A DNA stretch of 64,000 bases from Deltaproteobacteria bacterium (GTDB lineage Bacteria; UBA10199; JADGCS01). Location of the stretch: positions 78,675 through 142,674 of the forward strand of contig JACKPK010000005.1 in assembly GCA_024233595.1 (NCBI GenBank), written 5' to 3'. Positions 30,148 to 39,954 of this stretch are shown here, one piece after another; the stretch's first letter is position 1; each line of letters starts with the position of its first letter. The notes under the pieces are model-generated. The model saw only the letters and a program-made list of their open reading frames with translations. It made no database searches and had not been told where the DNA came from. The position numbers were made by a program, and so were the translations under genes.

Positions 30148-32751
30148 TTAATCAGAGAAACGCTTTATTGCCCCTGGTAAAACCAGGGTGCTGTATGCCC
30201 AAATCAGCAAAGACCCAATCGCCATGATGAATCCAAAGCTAGCCAAGCCGGGGTGTTGCACAAAGCTCAAAGCCCCAAAGCCAATGGCTGTTGTGAAACT
30301 AGAAAGCGTGATCGCAAAAAAAGTGCGATCTTGTTCCTGTTTTGTTTTGCTTTGTGTGCTGGCAATGTGGATGCCATGATCTATGCCTGTTCCAATTAAG
30401 ACAGGGATTGCAAAAAAGTTTGCTAAATTGATGCTTTGATCCAAGAGCATCATGATGGCGTTCAAAACAATGAGGCTTTCGATTAAATTTAAAAAGATTA
30501 GCGAAGAGAGTCTTAAAGAACGAAAATGGAAAAGCAACAGAACAATGACAATGAAGGCCGCTAAACTGGCCACAAGAAAAAAGCCCTGAACAAGATCTTT
30601 GGTGGACTCATAAGTTGTGATCGGCGCACCTGTCACAGAAGGCAAAATGGAACGCACTTCTTCAATGAATTCTTTTTGGTGTGTTTCGTCCCAAATGTTT
30701 TTGTTTGGCCAAATGGTGAGGGCGTACTGACCTTGCGAGCCAATCAGTCTTTTGGAAAGAGCTTTTGGCAAGGTTGATGGCGTTAAGGGTTCGGGGTGAA
30801 ACAAAAGCGTGAATAAATTTTGATGATCTTTGAGTCGTGCTAAAAAGGGCGCTTGTTCTTGTAGGGCGCCGGCTTTTACACCTTGTTCCAGTTGTGTTTG
30901 CAGATCATGTAAAGATTCAAAATCCTGTTCTTTTCCGGCCATAAGAGCTTGGTTTGCTTTTTGTTCAATGCTTTGAATAAAAAGTTTAACTTCTTCGCTT
31001 AAATCCTGTGCTGCGGGCGTGTCGACTTTTGTTTTTAGGTGTCTGACAAGTTCAGAAATAGCCTCTTGTCGTTTTTGATTTTGTTGGGGGATAAAGTCGA
31101 GAACAGACAGGGTGCTTTTGACAGTTTTTAAGTTTTGGATTTTTTGGCGAGCGACTTTTAGTTCATTTAAATCTGAAAAGCTTGTTGCCAAAAACCAAGT
31201 GCTCTCGTTTGTTTTTTCTTGGATGATTTTTTCGTAGCGCACCGATTCTAAATCTGGGCTTTGCATGTTCAAAATATTTGCGTCAAAGCGAATTTTGTAA
31301 AGTGCTGGCAAGCTAATACCAAAAAGTAAAATACCAAAGAAAAGAACCCCTTTGTTTTGGCTTAAATTCCTGATGCGAGCGCCGAAAAAATCAAGAGCCT
31401 GCGTAGACAAGGCGCCTTGCTGTTTTTGTTTAAACAGGCCAATGATGCTGGGTGTGAGCAAGAATTGCGCAACACAACAAATGATAAGACCCAGGGCCGA
31501 GATCACACCAAGTTGTTTGAGGCCTTCAAAATTTGTGAATAAGGCTGTGGCAAAGGCAATGGCTGAAGTCACACAGCCTAAAAATATGGGTGGTAGGGTG
31601 GATTTGAATTTTTCCCATTGCTGCTCTGGTGCAAAATCGTAGGCACTCAAAACATGCACGCCATAATCAATGCCCAATCCGATCAGAATCACACCAAAAA
31701 CCAAACTCAGTAAATTGATAGTGCCATAAAGTAAGGTCAGAACACCAAGCGTGATGGCAATGCCGGCTGCCAAAGAAAACAAAGCGGCAATTGGCAATGC
31801 TTTGCGTTTAAAGCAAAAGGTGATCAGGGCTGCAACGGCAAGAAAAGCCACTAAACCTGCTGTTTCAGAATCTTGTTCGGTCGAAGTGGCTTCGTCATTT
31901 TGCAAAACAGGGCGACCGGTGATGCCAATTTGCAGTGCGGGGTAATTTTTTTGCAGGTCTTCTATGGTAGAGCGCAATACAGCCAGAGGTCTGGCGATGA
32001 TCTCGGTTTGGTTAAAATCCTTACGCGGCAAAACTTGCACAAAAAGAATGTCGCCCTTTGGCCCAAAAAGATGACCACCAAAATCTTGGTACTGACCAGA
32101 GATCAGAGTCAAAAGAGATGTTTTGTAAAAACGTTGTTGGGCGTCTTTTTGAAAAGGAGACAGCAGAGAATCGTGCCAGTATTCACCCCAACGAGGGTGA
32201 TCATCAAACAAGCTTTCTGTGTTGGAGTTGGCGTTTTCTAGAAGGTGTCGGTTCCAGCGATAGAAATCGGCAAGGGTGTCTATTCGTAAGAATTCAGAAA
32301 ACACTGCGCTTTGTTTTTTAAAAGTGCTTTCAAATTTTTGAAAGTCTTCATCAGAAAGATAAAGAAGGGCATTTGAAACAAGCGAAGCATTTTTTGGGTT
32401 TCTGTAGATGATTTCTGGGAAGAGTTGTTTTTTAAAAACGAGTTTTTCAGCCAGTTGATCAGCAAAAAGACCCGCTTGTTTGCGGAAATCATCCAAATGA
32501 GTTTCTGTAGCAGTATTTTTTGGAACAACAACAATGTAAATGCTTTCCCAATCGCCAAACTCTTTTAAAAAAGACAGGTAATCTTGAAAATAAGATTGTT
32601 CCTTGTCCATGAGATTATCTTGATTGGTATCAAACTTGAGGTTTTGCTGGGCTAAAAACAAGCTCGCCACACTGAGCAAGACAAAAACAATGATAGTCAG
32701 GATCTTGTAACGATTTGTGAGGGAATTGATGACGGCGTAAAGGCGCTGCAT
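30148..32751 (-). CDS. RND-family (MMPL/HpnN-like) transporter
   Basis: 867 aa with 12 predicted membrane helices in two repeats, each with a large periplasmic loop. The MMPL hallmark segments are GVILIGLGIDYGVHVLSAYD and VLIGTGIDHGIHI, with the conserved GxDYGVH/GxDHGIH aspartates used for proton coupling. The N-terminus starts KILTIIVFVLLSVASLFLA. Proteins of this family export lipids, hopanoids or other hydrophobic molecules. It is the third gene of an operon after CbiX-like and aminotransferase genes, six bases after the latter. The cargo is unknown. Confidence 0.9.
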   Translation of the reverse strand: MQRLYAVINSLTNRYKILTIIVFVLLSVASLFLAQQNLKFDTNQDNLMDKEQSYFQDYLSFLKEFGDWESIYIVVVPKNTATETHLDDFRKQAGLFADQLAEKLVFKKQLFPEIIYRNPKNASLVSNALLYLSDEDFQKFESTFKKQSAVFSEFLRIDTLADFYRWNRHLLENANSNTESLFDDHPRWGEYWHDSLLSPFQKDAQQRFYKTSLLTLISGQYQDFGGHLFGPKGDILFVQVLPRKDFNQTEIIARPLAVLRSTIEDLQKNYPALQIGITGRPVLQNDEATSTEQDSETAGLVAFLAVAALITFCFKRKALPIAALFSLAAGIAITLGVLTLLYGTINLLSLVFGVILIGLGIDYGVHVLSAYDFAPEQQWEKFKSTLPPIFLGCVTSAIAFATALFTNFEGLKQLGVISALGLIICCVAQFLLTPSIIGLFKQKQQGALSTQALDFFGARIRNLSQNKGVLFFGILLFGISLPALYKIRFDANILNMQSPDLESVRYEKIIQEKTNESTWFLATSFSDLNELKVARQKIQNLKTVKSTLSVLDFIPQQNQKRQEAISELVRHLKTKVDTPAAQDLSEEVKLFIQSIEQKANQALMAGKEQDFESLHDLQTQLEQGVKAGALQEQAPFLARLKDHQNLFTLLFHPEPLTPSTLPKALSKRLIGSQGQYALTIWPNKNIWDETHQKEFIEEVRSILPSVTGAPITTYESTKDLVQGFFLVASLAAFIVIVLLLFHFRSLRLSSLIFLNLIESLIVLNAIMMLLDQSINLANFFAIPVLIGTGIDHGIHIASTQSKTKQEQDRTFFAITLSSFTTAIGFGALSFVQHPGLASFGFIMAIGSLLIWAYSTLVLPGAIKRFSD

Positions 32752-32756
32752 GGTTT

Positions 32757-34157
32757 TTATCCCGCTGCTGTTGCTTTTTTGTTTTTACGGCTCACAACAT
32801 GTTTGGCGAGATTCTTGCTGATAGTAAAAATAGGACCGCCGACTTTTTCGCAACCTGTTAAGACCTCGTCGAGTGCGCTCACAAATCGCTCTACGTGTTC
32901 GTTTGTAAGCGTGAGAGGAGGAATGAGTTTGACAATGTCTTGATGGTGTCCTGACACTTGCGTGAGGATGCGGTGTTTGGCCAAAAGAGGCATCACAATG
33001 ATTTCCCCAAACAAGCCCTTGTCCATTTTGTGAACCATGTCCCAAGCCAATTTCTTTTTGAGTCCTTGTGGGCGACCAAACTCAATGCCGATCATCAATC
33101 CTTTGCCGCGCACTTCTTTGATCCAATCGTGTTGTTTTTTAAGTTCGTTTAGTTTTTGCAAAAGCATTTCGCCTTTGGTCTTAGCATTTTCTAAAAGTTG
33201 TTCTTCTTGCAAGATTTGCAAGGCAGCCAAGCCGCAACCCATGGCCAAATTGTTTTGTCCAAAGGTAGACGAGTGCACCACGCAACGATCCATGCGCGAA
33301 AACACTTTGTTGTAGATTTCGCTTTTGTAGACAACAGCGCCAACAGGAACCATGCCGCCGCTCAGTGCTTTGGAAAAACAGATGATGTCTGGTTGCGCCG
33401 CAAAATGCTCGCAGGCCACCCATTTGCCAGTGCGACCCAATCCGGCTTGCACCTCGTCTGCTATGGCAAGGGTGCCGTAACGGTGACAAAGATCAATGGC
33501 TTGTCTTAAGTAGTTTTGTTCGGGAACATAAACGCCTTTGCCTTGAACAGGTTCAAATAAAAAGGCAGCGTATTCTTTGGTTTTAAGAAGGTCTTCTAAT
33601 GCGTTGAGATCGTTCTGTGTGACTTTATCGGAAGGCAAAAGGGTGCCAAAACCTTCTCTGAATTCTGTGTTGCCGTTCACCGAGAGCGAGCCGGTGCTCA
33701 GGCCATGAAAGGCATGGTCCAAGTGAATGGTTTTGTCGCGGCCTGTGGCGGCACGTGCAAACTTAAGTGCTGTTTCGACAGACTCAGTGCCTGAGTTTGT
33801 GAAGTAGACGGTGTCGCGTACGCCGTGCCCTGTAAGACCCAAAAGTTTTTCGGCTAATAAACCGCTTAAAGCTGGGGCTTCCATTTGCACCATGTTGGCC
33901 AGGTCTAAGTCGATGAGTTCATGCAAGGCTTGTTTCATTTTGGGATGATTACGTCCCATGGCATAAACGCCGTAGCCAGATAAAAAATCCAAGTACTCGT
34001 TGCCTTCGTTGTCAAAGAGCGAAACGTCTTTGGCCTTGGTGTAGTTTTTGTCAAAACCAATGGTGTGTAAGACTTTGGCAAATTGTGGGTTGATGTGGTT
34101 GTGCAGTTTTAGGTGCTCTGCGCTACGGTTTTTTAATAACTCTTCAAAGGAAAACAT
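32757..34157 (-). CDS. Class III (ornithine/acetylornithine-like) PLP aminotransferase
   Basis: 466 aa. PLP-binding features are visible: FTNSGTESVETALKFARAAT, the DEVQAGLGRTG aspartate that contacts the pyridine ring, and SKALSGGMVPVGA with the Schiff-base lysine. The length (460-470) and the QVSGHHQDIVKLIPPLT end fit the long class III group that includes the hopanoid-tailoring aminotransferase HpnO and acetylornithine/putrescine aminotransferases. It transfers an amino group between an omega-amino acid, or an amine, and a keto acid. Coexpression with an HpnN-like RND exporter makes an amino-modified lipid possible, but no other hopanoid gene lies here. Confidence 0.88.
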   Translation of the reverse strand: MFSFEELLKNRSAEHLKLHNHINPQFAKVLHTIGFDKNYTKAKDVSLFDNEGNEYLDFLSGYGVYAMGRNHPKMKQALHELIDLDLANMVQMEAPALSGLLAEKLLGLTGHGVRDTVYFTNSGTESVETALKFARAATGRDKTIHLDHAFHGLSTGSLSVNGNTEFREGFGTLLPSDKVTQNDLNALEDLLKTKEYAAFLFEPVQGKGVYVPEQNYLRQAIDLCHRYGTLAIADEVQAGLGRTGKWVACEHFAAQPDIICFSKALSGGMVPVGAVVYKSEIYNKVFSRMDRCVVHSSTFGQNNLAMGCGLAALQILQEEQLLENAKTKGEMLLQKLNELKKQHDWIKEVRGKGLMIGIEFGRPQGLKKKLAWDMVHKMDKGLFGEIIVMPLLAKHRILTQVSGHHQDIVKLIPPLTLTNEHVERFVSALDEVLTGCEKVGGPIFTISKNLAKHVVSRKNKKATAAG

Positions 34158-34184
34158 TTTTGATTCCTGATTTATAATTCTAAT

Positions 34185-34532
34185 TTAGATGATCAAGCTC
34201 TTGAGTAGTTTTTTAAAGTCCTTGCGATCGCCCATAAAGGTTTCGAGTTTGAGTTCGACTCCTTCAAAGCGTTCGCGCAGTTCTTGGATCATGCGAGGAA
34301 TGTCTTCGGTGACATGCCGACCAGGTGCCAAAAACAAAGGGATGATTCGGATTTGTTTGGCGTTGTTTTTAACATGAAATTCTAAGGCATCTTGTAGATT
34401 GGGGGAGCCCGCTTCTAAAAAGCAAACGTTCACTGAATCATCGTTGGTGATTTCAGCAACAAGCTGGCGAAAAAATTCGTTGGCAGATTCTTTTTTGGAA
34501 CCGTGGGCAAGAAAAGTGGTGGCAAATGGCAT
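34185..34532 (-). CDS. CbiX/SirB-like short chelatase-fold protein
   Basis: 115 aa, the single-domain CbiX-S size. FLAHGSKKESANEFF begins the chelatase fold, with the metal-site histidine in AHGS. A second histidine is in APGRHVTEDIP. In archaea, short CbiX proteins insert cobalt into sirohydrochlorin as dimers. In bacteria the role is often unclear. It is the first gene of the operon with the aminotransferase and RND exporter. No cobalamin gene is nearby, so a different metal or chelator role is possible. Confidence 0.85.
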   Translation of the reverse strand: MPFATTFLAHGSKKESANEFFRQLVAEITNDDSVNVCFLEAGSPNLQDALEFHVKNNAKQIRIIPLFLAPGRHVTEDIPRMIQELRERFEGVELKLETFMGDRKDFKKLLKSLII

Positions 34533-34614
34533 TTTAACAATCCTTTACTAAAGACAAAAAGATGAAAACTTGATGTCAGATTAGTCAGGAATGGTAAAAT
34601 GCTCAAGGGAATAT

Positions 34615-34635
34615 AAAAAAGCCGTTTTCGGGCTA
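34615..34635 (-). terminator. Rho-independent terminator of the small membrane-protein operon
   Basis: On the minus strand AGCCcgaaaacGGCT forms a short stem, followed by TTTTTT (plus 34615-34620). It directly follows the 29-aa ORF ending at 34642 and precedes the CbiX-aminotransferase-RND operon. Confidence 0.6.
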
Positions 34636-34641
34636 ATCCTC

Positions 34642-34731
34642 TTAAACCCTCTTGGTTTCCCAGGCCAAAGAGATGATCACAATGGTCAAGAATGCCAATG
34701 TGATGAGTTCCATGTAATTGAATTGAGTCAT
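34642..34731 (-). CDS. 29-aa single-helix membrane mini-protein
   Basis: The tiny ORF encodes MTQFNYMELITLAFLTIVII followed by SLAWETKRV. One hydrophobic helix is followed by a basic end, so the N-out or N-in single-pass form is likely. Its ATG overlaps the stop of the 76-aa gene upstream (ATGA), and GAAGGA lies seven bases before it. A terminator follows. Translational coupling and the clean Shine-Dalgarno support a real gene. No family is recognised; it may be a small subunit of an unknown membrane complex. Confidence 0.6.
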   Translation of the reverse strand: MTQFNYMELITLAFLTIVIISLAWETKRV

Positions 34732-34958
34732 CGTTGTTCCTTCTGAAGATGAGTTTCATTTAGGGCGTAGCTTGAGCGCGGTTGCCATTGTTTGATTCGT
34801 GGCAACAAGGTGTCGCTGGCCGCCTGTCGAGTGATTTCATCATTAGGAAGTTGCGCATGGTCAGGCTCGGCTCTATCCAAATGCATGCCAACCAAAGTGA
34901 TGCTCATGATCATGAGAAAGCTGATTAGCAGTGGTTCTATTCGCCAAGTTTCTTGCAC
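34728..34958 (-). CDS. 76-aa single-helix membrane protein
   Basis: Starts at GTG 34958, which has GGAGG close upstream; an upstream in-frame ATG at 35009 lacks one. A hydrophobic helix (IEPLLISFLMIMSITLVGMH) near the N-terminus is followed by a soluble, charged tail rich in Gln and Arg. No family is recognised. It overlaps the 29-aa mini-protein gene, and together they form a short operon closed by a terminator. Function unknown. Confidence 0.6.
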   Translation of the reverse strand: MQETWRIEPLLISFLMIMSITLVGMHLDRAEPDHAQLPNDEITRQAASDTLLPRIKQWQPRSSYALNETHLQKEQR

Positions 34959-35045
34959 GGGACCTCCGAGTCTTGTTTGCTCATCGGGCGATGAACAAAG
35001 TCCTTCCAAGGCCTAACTATTGCAATGAGAATGCCAAAAAGGAGG

Positions 35046-35077
35046 AAACCCTTGAATAGCAGTCATTTCAAGGGTTT
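35046..35077 (-). terminator. Inverted repeat after the RND pseudogene
   Basis: AAACCCTTGAA (35046-35056) and TTCAAGGGTTT (35067-35077) are perfect 11-base arms with a 10-base loop. On the minus strand the stem is followed by CCTCCTTTTTGG. It lies about 90 bases after the RND stop at 35169, a good position for a transcription terminator. Confidence 0.55.
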
Positions 35078-35168
35078 ATAAAATTGCCCGCAAAGGCTTG
35101 CTGAGGGTATTGTTTTTGTTAGGTCCCATTTGTGGCTTGTTGCTGCAACGTTTTGTCACGAAGAATCA

Positions 35169-37523
35169 TCATAAGACTCTTTGAAACAGCTTTAAAACAG
35201 CGGGCAAGAGCAGTAAATCGCAGAGCAAAGCAAACACGACTGTTAAGGCTGTGTAGAAGCCAAACTGCTGCGTTGGGATGAAAGAAGAGATCACCATGGT
35301 GAGGAATCCCAATGCCAAAATGACCGAGGTGGAAATCACTGCCAAGCCAATGTGGTGAAAAGCAGAGACAATGGCGTCATCAAGTCCCATGCCTTCGGTT
35401 GTTTTTTTGCGGATGTGGATTGTTAAATGAATGGTGTCGTCTACGGCAATGCCAATGGCGATGCTCGCAATCATCAAGGTGATCATGTTCAAGGGGATGC
35501 CCACCCAACCCATAAGACCAAACACCATCACGATGGGAACCAAATTAGGGATCATGGATATCAGCCCCCATTTCCAGCTTTTGAGCACGAGCATCATCAT
35601 GATGGTGACGAGGATGATGGTTCCCACAAAAGAACGGGTCAGAGAATCAGCAATGTAGTTTTCCATATTGGCCCAAACCACATTGGTGCCAGTCACTGTG
35701 AAGCTGATTCCTTTTGGTAAGTTTTGGTTTAGGATTTTTTCCAAGCGCATCATGATTTGGCTGCCCACGCGCGATCCCAAGGCCTGGATGCGGCTTGTGA
35801 GACGCAACTCGCTGTATTCGTCGCGCAACACATCAGAAAAAGCTTCTTCGCCTTCTAAAAATAAATAGACTTGCGCAATCTCTTCTTGTGATTCTGGGAT
35901 TTTAAAAAAGGCAAGGTCGCCATCGTGCAGGGCTTGGTTTGCGCGTTTGAGGTAATCAATGGCAGTGAGTGGTGGACTAACGCGATCATCTTTTTGGTAT
36001 TCATTCAGAATCTTTTCGACCGCTTTTAGATTTTGAGGGTCTTTGAATGCTCCCGCGGGGCCATTGAGCAAGATATCGATTGTGGTTGAGCCACGAAAGT
36101 TGGCGTCAAAGTATTCAAAGGCGTTTCGAATGGCAGAACCTTTTTTATAATACGAAATGGGTTTGGTTTCGACATGCAGGTCCTTTAAACCCAAACCAAA
36201 GCCTAATGTGAGTAAAAGAAAAAAGAGTAGAATGAGATTGCTGTGATTTTGATTCCAGTGAATGAGTTTGTCTGTTGTTTTAAAAAGGGCAGGATGAACG
36301 CGATGACTTTGTGATTGTTCTTGGTCTGGCAAGGCAAGCAGCATAAGACAAAAGAGCCCTAAGGCCTAAAAACAAAGCTGTGAGATTTCCACCACCATAA
36401 AGACCAAAGTCTTGGATGACTTCCATTTCCAAGCTCAGTTACAAGTTCAAAACCAACCACTGTTGTTAGGTGGTTAATAAACAAAGGATAAAAACCTGCT
36501 TGAGTGTGAGTTGCAAACGTTCTTCTGCTTTGTGAGTTTAGAGTCTTGTTTGAAAGATCAGCGTAGATGTAGATGCAATCAGAACCAAACAATCAAGATC
36601 AGGAAGGCAACATGTTGGTCCACAAAGTTCAAACTTTTGCAAGTGCCGCTGCCAAATAATAATTCAAACAGAAACAAAACCAATGATGGTAGCTAATTAA
36701 TAAAAATGCCAAGCGATGCCGAAAGAACATACAGAATCACCACAATCTTGAACAAGACAAGCAAGGTTGCTTCGATTTGAGTGGAGTCTAGCGCTGATCA
36801 AGTTTGACTTCTAATGTGGGGCTGCCACGCAGGTGGTAGGTAAAAGGTATTGAAACCTTTTCGTTTTCGATGATGCGTTCGACAGCATGCCATTTCATCC
36901 AGGCTGTAGACTTTTGCTGACGCCGTCTTGTACCTGATTTTGATGTAAATGGCAGAAACAGGTTTTTGCGGGTGAATCAAAGAGCGATTAAAAAAGCACA
37001 TCATTCTGAACGCGTTTTTTAGTGCTTGGAGTTCTTGTTCTGAAACAGAAGGTCTTGGAGCAAGGCTCTAAAATGATTTCACTCATCGCTAGCTAGTAGC
37101 TGTTGGGCGTTGGCTGAAAGAATACAGAATCAAATTAGGCAGTTCTGAATTTTTTGTGATCCGTTCGATACTTACTGGGTTCTTGTGTATAAAAGTTTCA
37201 TCAAATTCCAACTTGAGCATGATGATGAAATCGCCGCCATAGGCTTCCGTTGAATTCACGATAGGCCTGAAGATGCGTGTCGTTCTTGGGAAGCATGTTC
37301 TCGAGAACGTTGGAGTTCTGATTTGGGCCCTTGCCAAGCAAAAGCAGAAAGCAAAATGGTGATGGAGATAAATGGGCCAACGGCGTTTTAAAAATCGCAC
37401 ATGTGACGAGGCAGAAGCATGCGGCCCCTTATTCCTCTTATTATGAGGAAGGTGCAAGATTAATTAGGAATAAGGATCAGAGACGGTTAATCAATTCCAT
37501 CTTTCCAAAAAGGCTGGATTCAT
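35169..37523 (-). pseudogene. RND-family (MMPL-type) exporter, 5' half frameshifted
   Basis: The last 391 codons (36344 to 35169) are intact, with a signature RND half: SIAIGIAVDDTIHLTIHIRK and LTMVISSFIPTQQFGFYTAL. Upstream, the same strand can be followed only by changing frames. In order from the start, one finds MNPAFLERWN (37523), NEAYGGDFIIMLKLEFDETF (near 37220), FNRSLIHPQKPVSAIYIKI (near 36960) and HLTTVVGF followed by VIQDFGL (near 36440). These segments are the first membrane helix, periplasmic domain and second helix block of an RND protein, totalling about 785 aa when joined. Many one-base indels separate them. I read these as sequence error more than as decay. Confidence 0.82.
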
Positions 37524-37554
37524 AACACCTCTGACCCTACACCCTATTTTGCAT

Positions 37555-38358
37555 TTAGTGATCATGCCCGCTCATGTCGTCACTCTTACCGCATGATGGT
37601 CGCCAAGGTGTTGGTGAAAAGGCTGCTAAAGTTATCCACAAAGGTGTCTTCTTGGCTCGTCAGAATCAACAGTGAAGTCGATGTCAATAAAACCATTTAA
37701 TTATATTTGGTTCCAAAACAGGGGCTGACTAAATCTTCGTCGCTGTCAAAATGCAAGCGTGGTCAGTGGTCACATCATTTCTTTGGCTTTGAAGCGCTGC
37801 TGGCAATTCGGTATCAATGGCAAATTCAAAACTACCAGTGGTGCCGCCCTGGGTATCAGTACCCGCTCACTAGACACGCTGGAGCCAATGAGATCACCAT
37901 GCATGCCGTAGCGTGCATGCTATCATGATGGCAGGAGCCAAAAGTGATGCAAGCAGCAAGGTGAGAGAACCGCATGATCACATCGTCGACACCTGTTTCA
38001 GACACTTCAAGTCGGTTCCAAAAGTTGTAGATGAAATTGGTGTCATGACCGCGCTATGAGTTGGGTCGCAATCTGTGTCCCCTTCTTCAGGGTACAAATC
38101 AGCTTTGGTCAATGACCCAAAGCCTTGGTGAGTTTAACGGTGAAAGCAGATTAATTTGTGAATTCGGGCGCCGTCGTCGGTTGTGAAATCATGGTGCTTC
38201 CTGCATCTTCAAAAGGGCTGGGTGGTGCATTGGCCCATAAACTTACTATTTAGAGTGTGCTGGCGTCACTGGATAAGGATGTGTCAGTTGTGTCTAAGAG
38301 TGTTTAGCTGACAGTTTAAAAATAAAGAGTCATTGCCAAAGTGTGATGAGTTCTTCAT
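37555..38358 (-). pseudogene. Unidentified frameshifted gene, possible envelope protein
   Basis: A possible start (ATG 38358 with GGAG upstream) and an ending DMSGHDH before TAA 37555 can be seen on the minus strand, but the frame changes often. Readable pieces are SAFTVKLTKALG, LTKADLYPEEGDTDCDPTHS, FWNRLEVSETGVDDVIMRFS and FSSLFTNTLATIMR. None identifies a family. The His/Asp-rich C-terminus and the position between an RND exporter and a barrel-like protein suggest a periplasmic or lipoprotein component of the same operon. Confidence in the boundaries is low. Confidence 0.4.
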
Positions 38359-38477
38359 TTTTGTTCTCCATTTGTTCTCCATTTTTTTTTCTAAGATTTT
38401 TTATCTTTGCGAAAAAAGAACTTGTTGCTTTTATTGTCCCTCTCATTTTTGATCGCCGCCACTGTGCTCATTGCATT

Positions 38478-38493
38478 CGCTCCGTCCGGAGCG
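38478..38493. other. Short GC hairpin in the damaged region
   Basis: CGCTCCG (38478-38484) and CGGAGCG (38487-38493) are separated by two bases. It lies in the 188-base gap (38359-38546) between two broken genes. No T run follows on either strand. The remainder of the gap shows a repeated TTTGTTCTCCA and T runs only. Confidence 0.35.
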
Positions 38494-38546
38494 CCAGTCC
38501 CCGATCAAAATAAGTCCAGGTTTCACAAAAATTAAAGTAAAGTTAT

Positions 38547-39390
38547 TTACCTAAAAAGGCTGATCCCCAGCTGTCCGGTGAAAAAACTATCAGCTAAAAG
38601 CAGGGTGTTGGTTTGAGAGAGAGTCACTACTGGCGCGCGATAGGTAATCATAAGCTACTGGTTGCCCTCATGGTGGCAAGCCAGCGTTGTTATTATCTAT
38701 ATATGTTGCTTGTGGCATCGGGGAAGAGTTGCCTGAGTTGTTGGCAAAACATCAAACCATAAACAAAGGTGTTCATCACTTGTAACGAAAGCACGACACG
38801 ATCCTTGAGCAAGCTTGGTGTTTGCAAACCAAGCACGGCGTTCCACTGTGGCATGGGGTCATTGTCATAACGCACGGTGAAGTTTTGTGTGCTGTAAACA
38901 CGCCACTCACCAAGCTTTAAGGACAACCCAGTTGCGAATCCTGCGCCACAAACCCAGAGCCAAGCCCAACAGAATCTCTGCCTGTGGGGAAGGTGAGGGT
39001 GATGCCCGCAAAGGCAAAGTGTTTGTTCTTTTCGAAAAACACAAAACGCGTTTGCACGCCCATGTCTCCTAAGCCGAACTCATTGGATCGTCTGGAAGCT
39101 TGCAAATAGCGCAATGGCACAAAAGCCCCCACATCGAGTTTGGTTGAAATGGCGTAGCTGCCACCCAAGGTTGTTGTGTAGAGTTCTCCTTGGCCTTCAT
39201 CCAAAAAGCTCACTTCTTGGTTTAAATAGACAAGGGAAACTGGTTTTTGTGCGTTGCGGATGGAAAGTCCGTTTAACGACGACAATTGTGTCGAGATTGC
39301 CGACGAGGACGATCCATGATGAGCAAACGCGGTTTGGGTCATTAACAAGGCCCAAACAAGGGTCAAAAGACCCATTTGTTTTTTGCGCAT
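38547..39390 (-). pseudogene. Outer-membrane barrel-like protein, frameshifted
   Basis: Start ATG 39390 (GAAGG upstream) encodes a signal peptide (MGLLTLVWALLMTQTAFA) and HHGSSSSAISTQL, then amphipathic strands (GGSYAISTKLDVGAFVPLRY; FAFAGITLTFPTG). The frame breaks near 38922 and continues as SLKLGEWRVYSTQNFTVRYD, then breaks again near 38700 before MITYRAPVVTLSQTNTLLLA and a stop at 38547. The repaired length is about 281 aa. The N-terminal His-His pair and barrel-like strands resemble putative transporters of the MetA/phenol-degradation type found in metal operons. The identification is tentative. Confidence 0.6.
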
Positions 39391-39440
39391 GATACTGCCT
39401 TCATTCTTAAAAATTTTTCGTGATGATGATGTAGAAAGAA

Positions 39441-39953
39441 TCAAGCAGTGATGGGAGGGCGGATGATTTCCGCTTCAAAAATAGGAAGGCGAAAAAAAGC
39501 CGCCTTGAGAGAATGAATTTCTAAATGCATTATAGGGCGCATGGCGAATGGAGAGATCACAGCGGGATCATCAGTGAAGTTATTTTTGAAGTGATCTTGT
39601 CCTTGGCAGGGAAGAGCCGCAAAACCTTGAGATGCTTTTTGGCTTTTGGCAATTTTACTCTGTTTATTTCTTTGGCAATGCGAAAGTTTTTTATGCTCTG
39701 ACTTTTGGGGGCTGTGACCAACCAATGCGCAACGCCGGCAACCGGAGTTTTGAGCGCTACAGCACAGACAGGCTTCTGGATTGAGTATTTGTCCAAAGAC
39801 TTCGGCGTAAGGCAGCGCATGACTCAAGGTGATGAGCCAGAATAAAAAGAACACATTTGATTGTTGACGCAATGCCCTTAACACGCGACGGTCTATACTG
39901 TAGCAAGGGGCATATTCGTCAAGTCCGTTCTTTATTTGGTTTTTGGAGGTCAA
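39441..39953 (-). CDS. Small Cys/His-rich secreted protein heading the RND operon
   Basis: Open frame of 170 aa; the GTG at 39884 would give 147 aa and start just before the hydrophobic segment SNVFFLFWLITLSHALPY. A cysteine cluster (CLCCSAQNSGCRRC) and His/Lys-rich stretches follow, and the C-terminus is FEAEIIRPPITA. No family is recognised. The cysteines suggest metal or redox binding. It is first in a minus-strand series of envelope genes. It is the only gene between 36.35 and 40.6 kb without visible frameshifts. Confidence 0.5.
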   Translation of the reverse strand: MTSKNQIKNGLDEYAPCYSIDRRVLRALRQQSNVFFLFWLITLSHALPYAEVFGQILNPEACLCCSAQNSGCRRCALVGHSPQKSEHKKLSHCQRNKQSKIAKSQKASQGFAALPCQGQDHFKNNFTDDPAVISPFAMRPIMHLEIHSLKAAFFRLPIFEAEIIRPPITA

Positions 39954-39954
39954 A

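Noticed and set aside
30148..34157. Firm hopanoid (hpnN/hpnO) assignment
   Set aside because: Length and pairing are suggestive, but no other hopanoid gene is in the window and both families are broad.
37560..37930. Plus-strand ORFs in the damaged region as genes
   Set aside because: They have no Shine-Dalgarno or recognisable domain, while the minus strand holds readable pieces of envelope genes.
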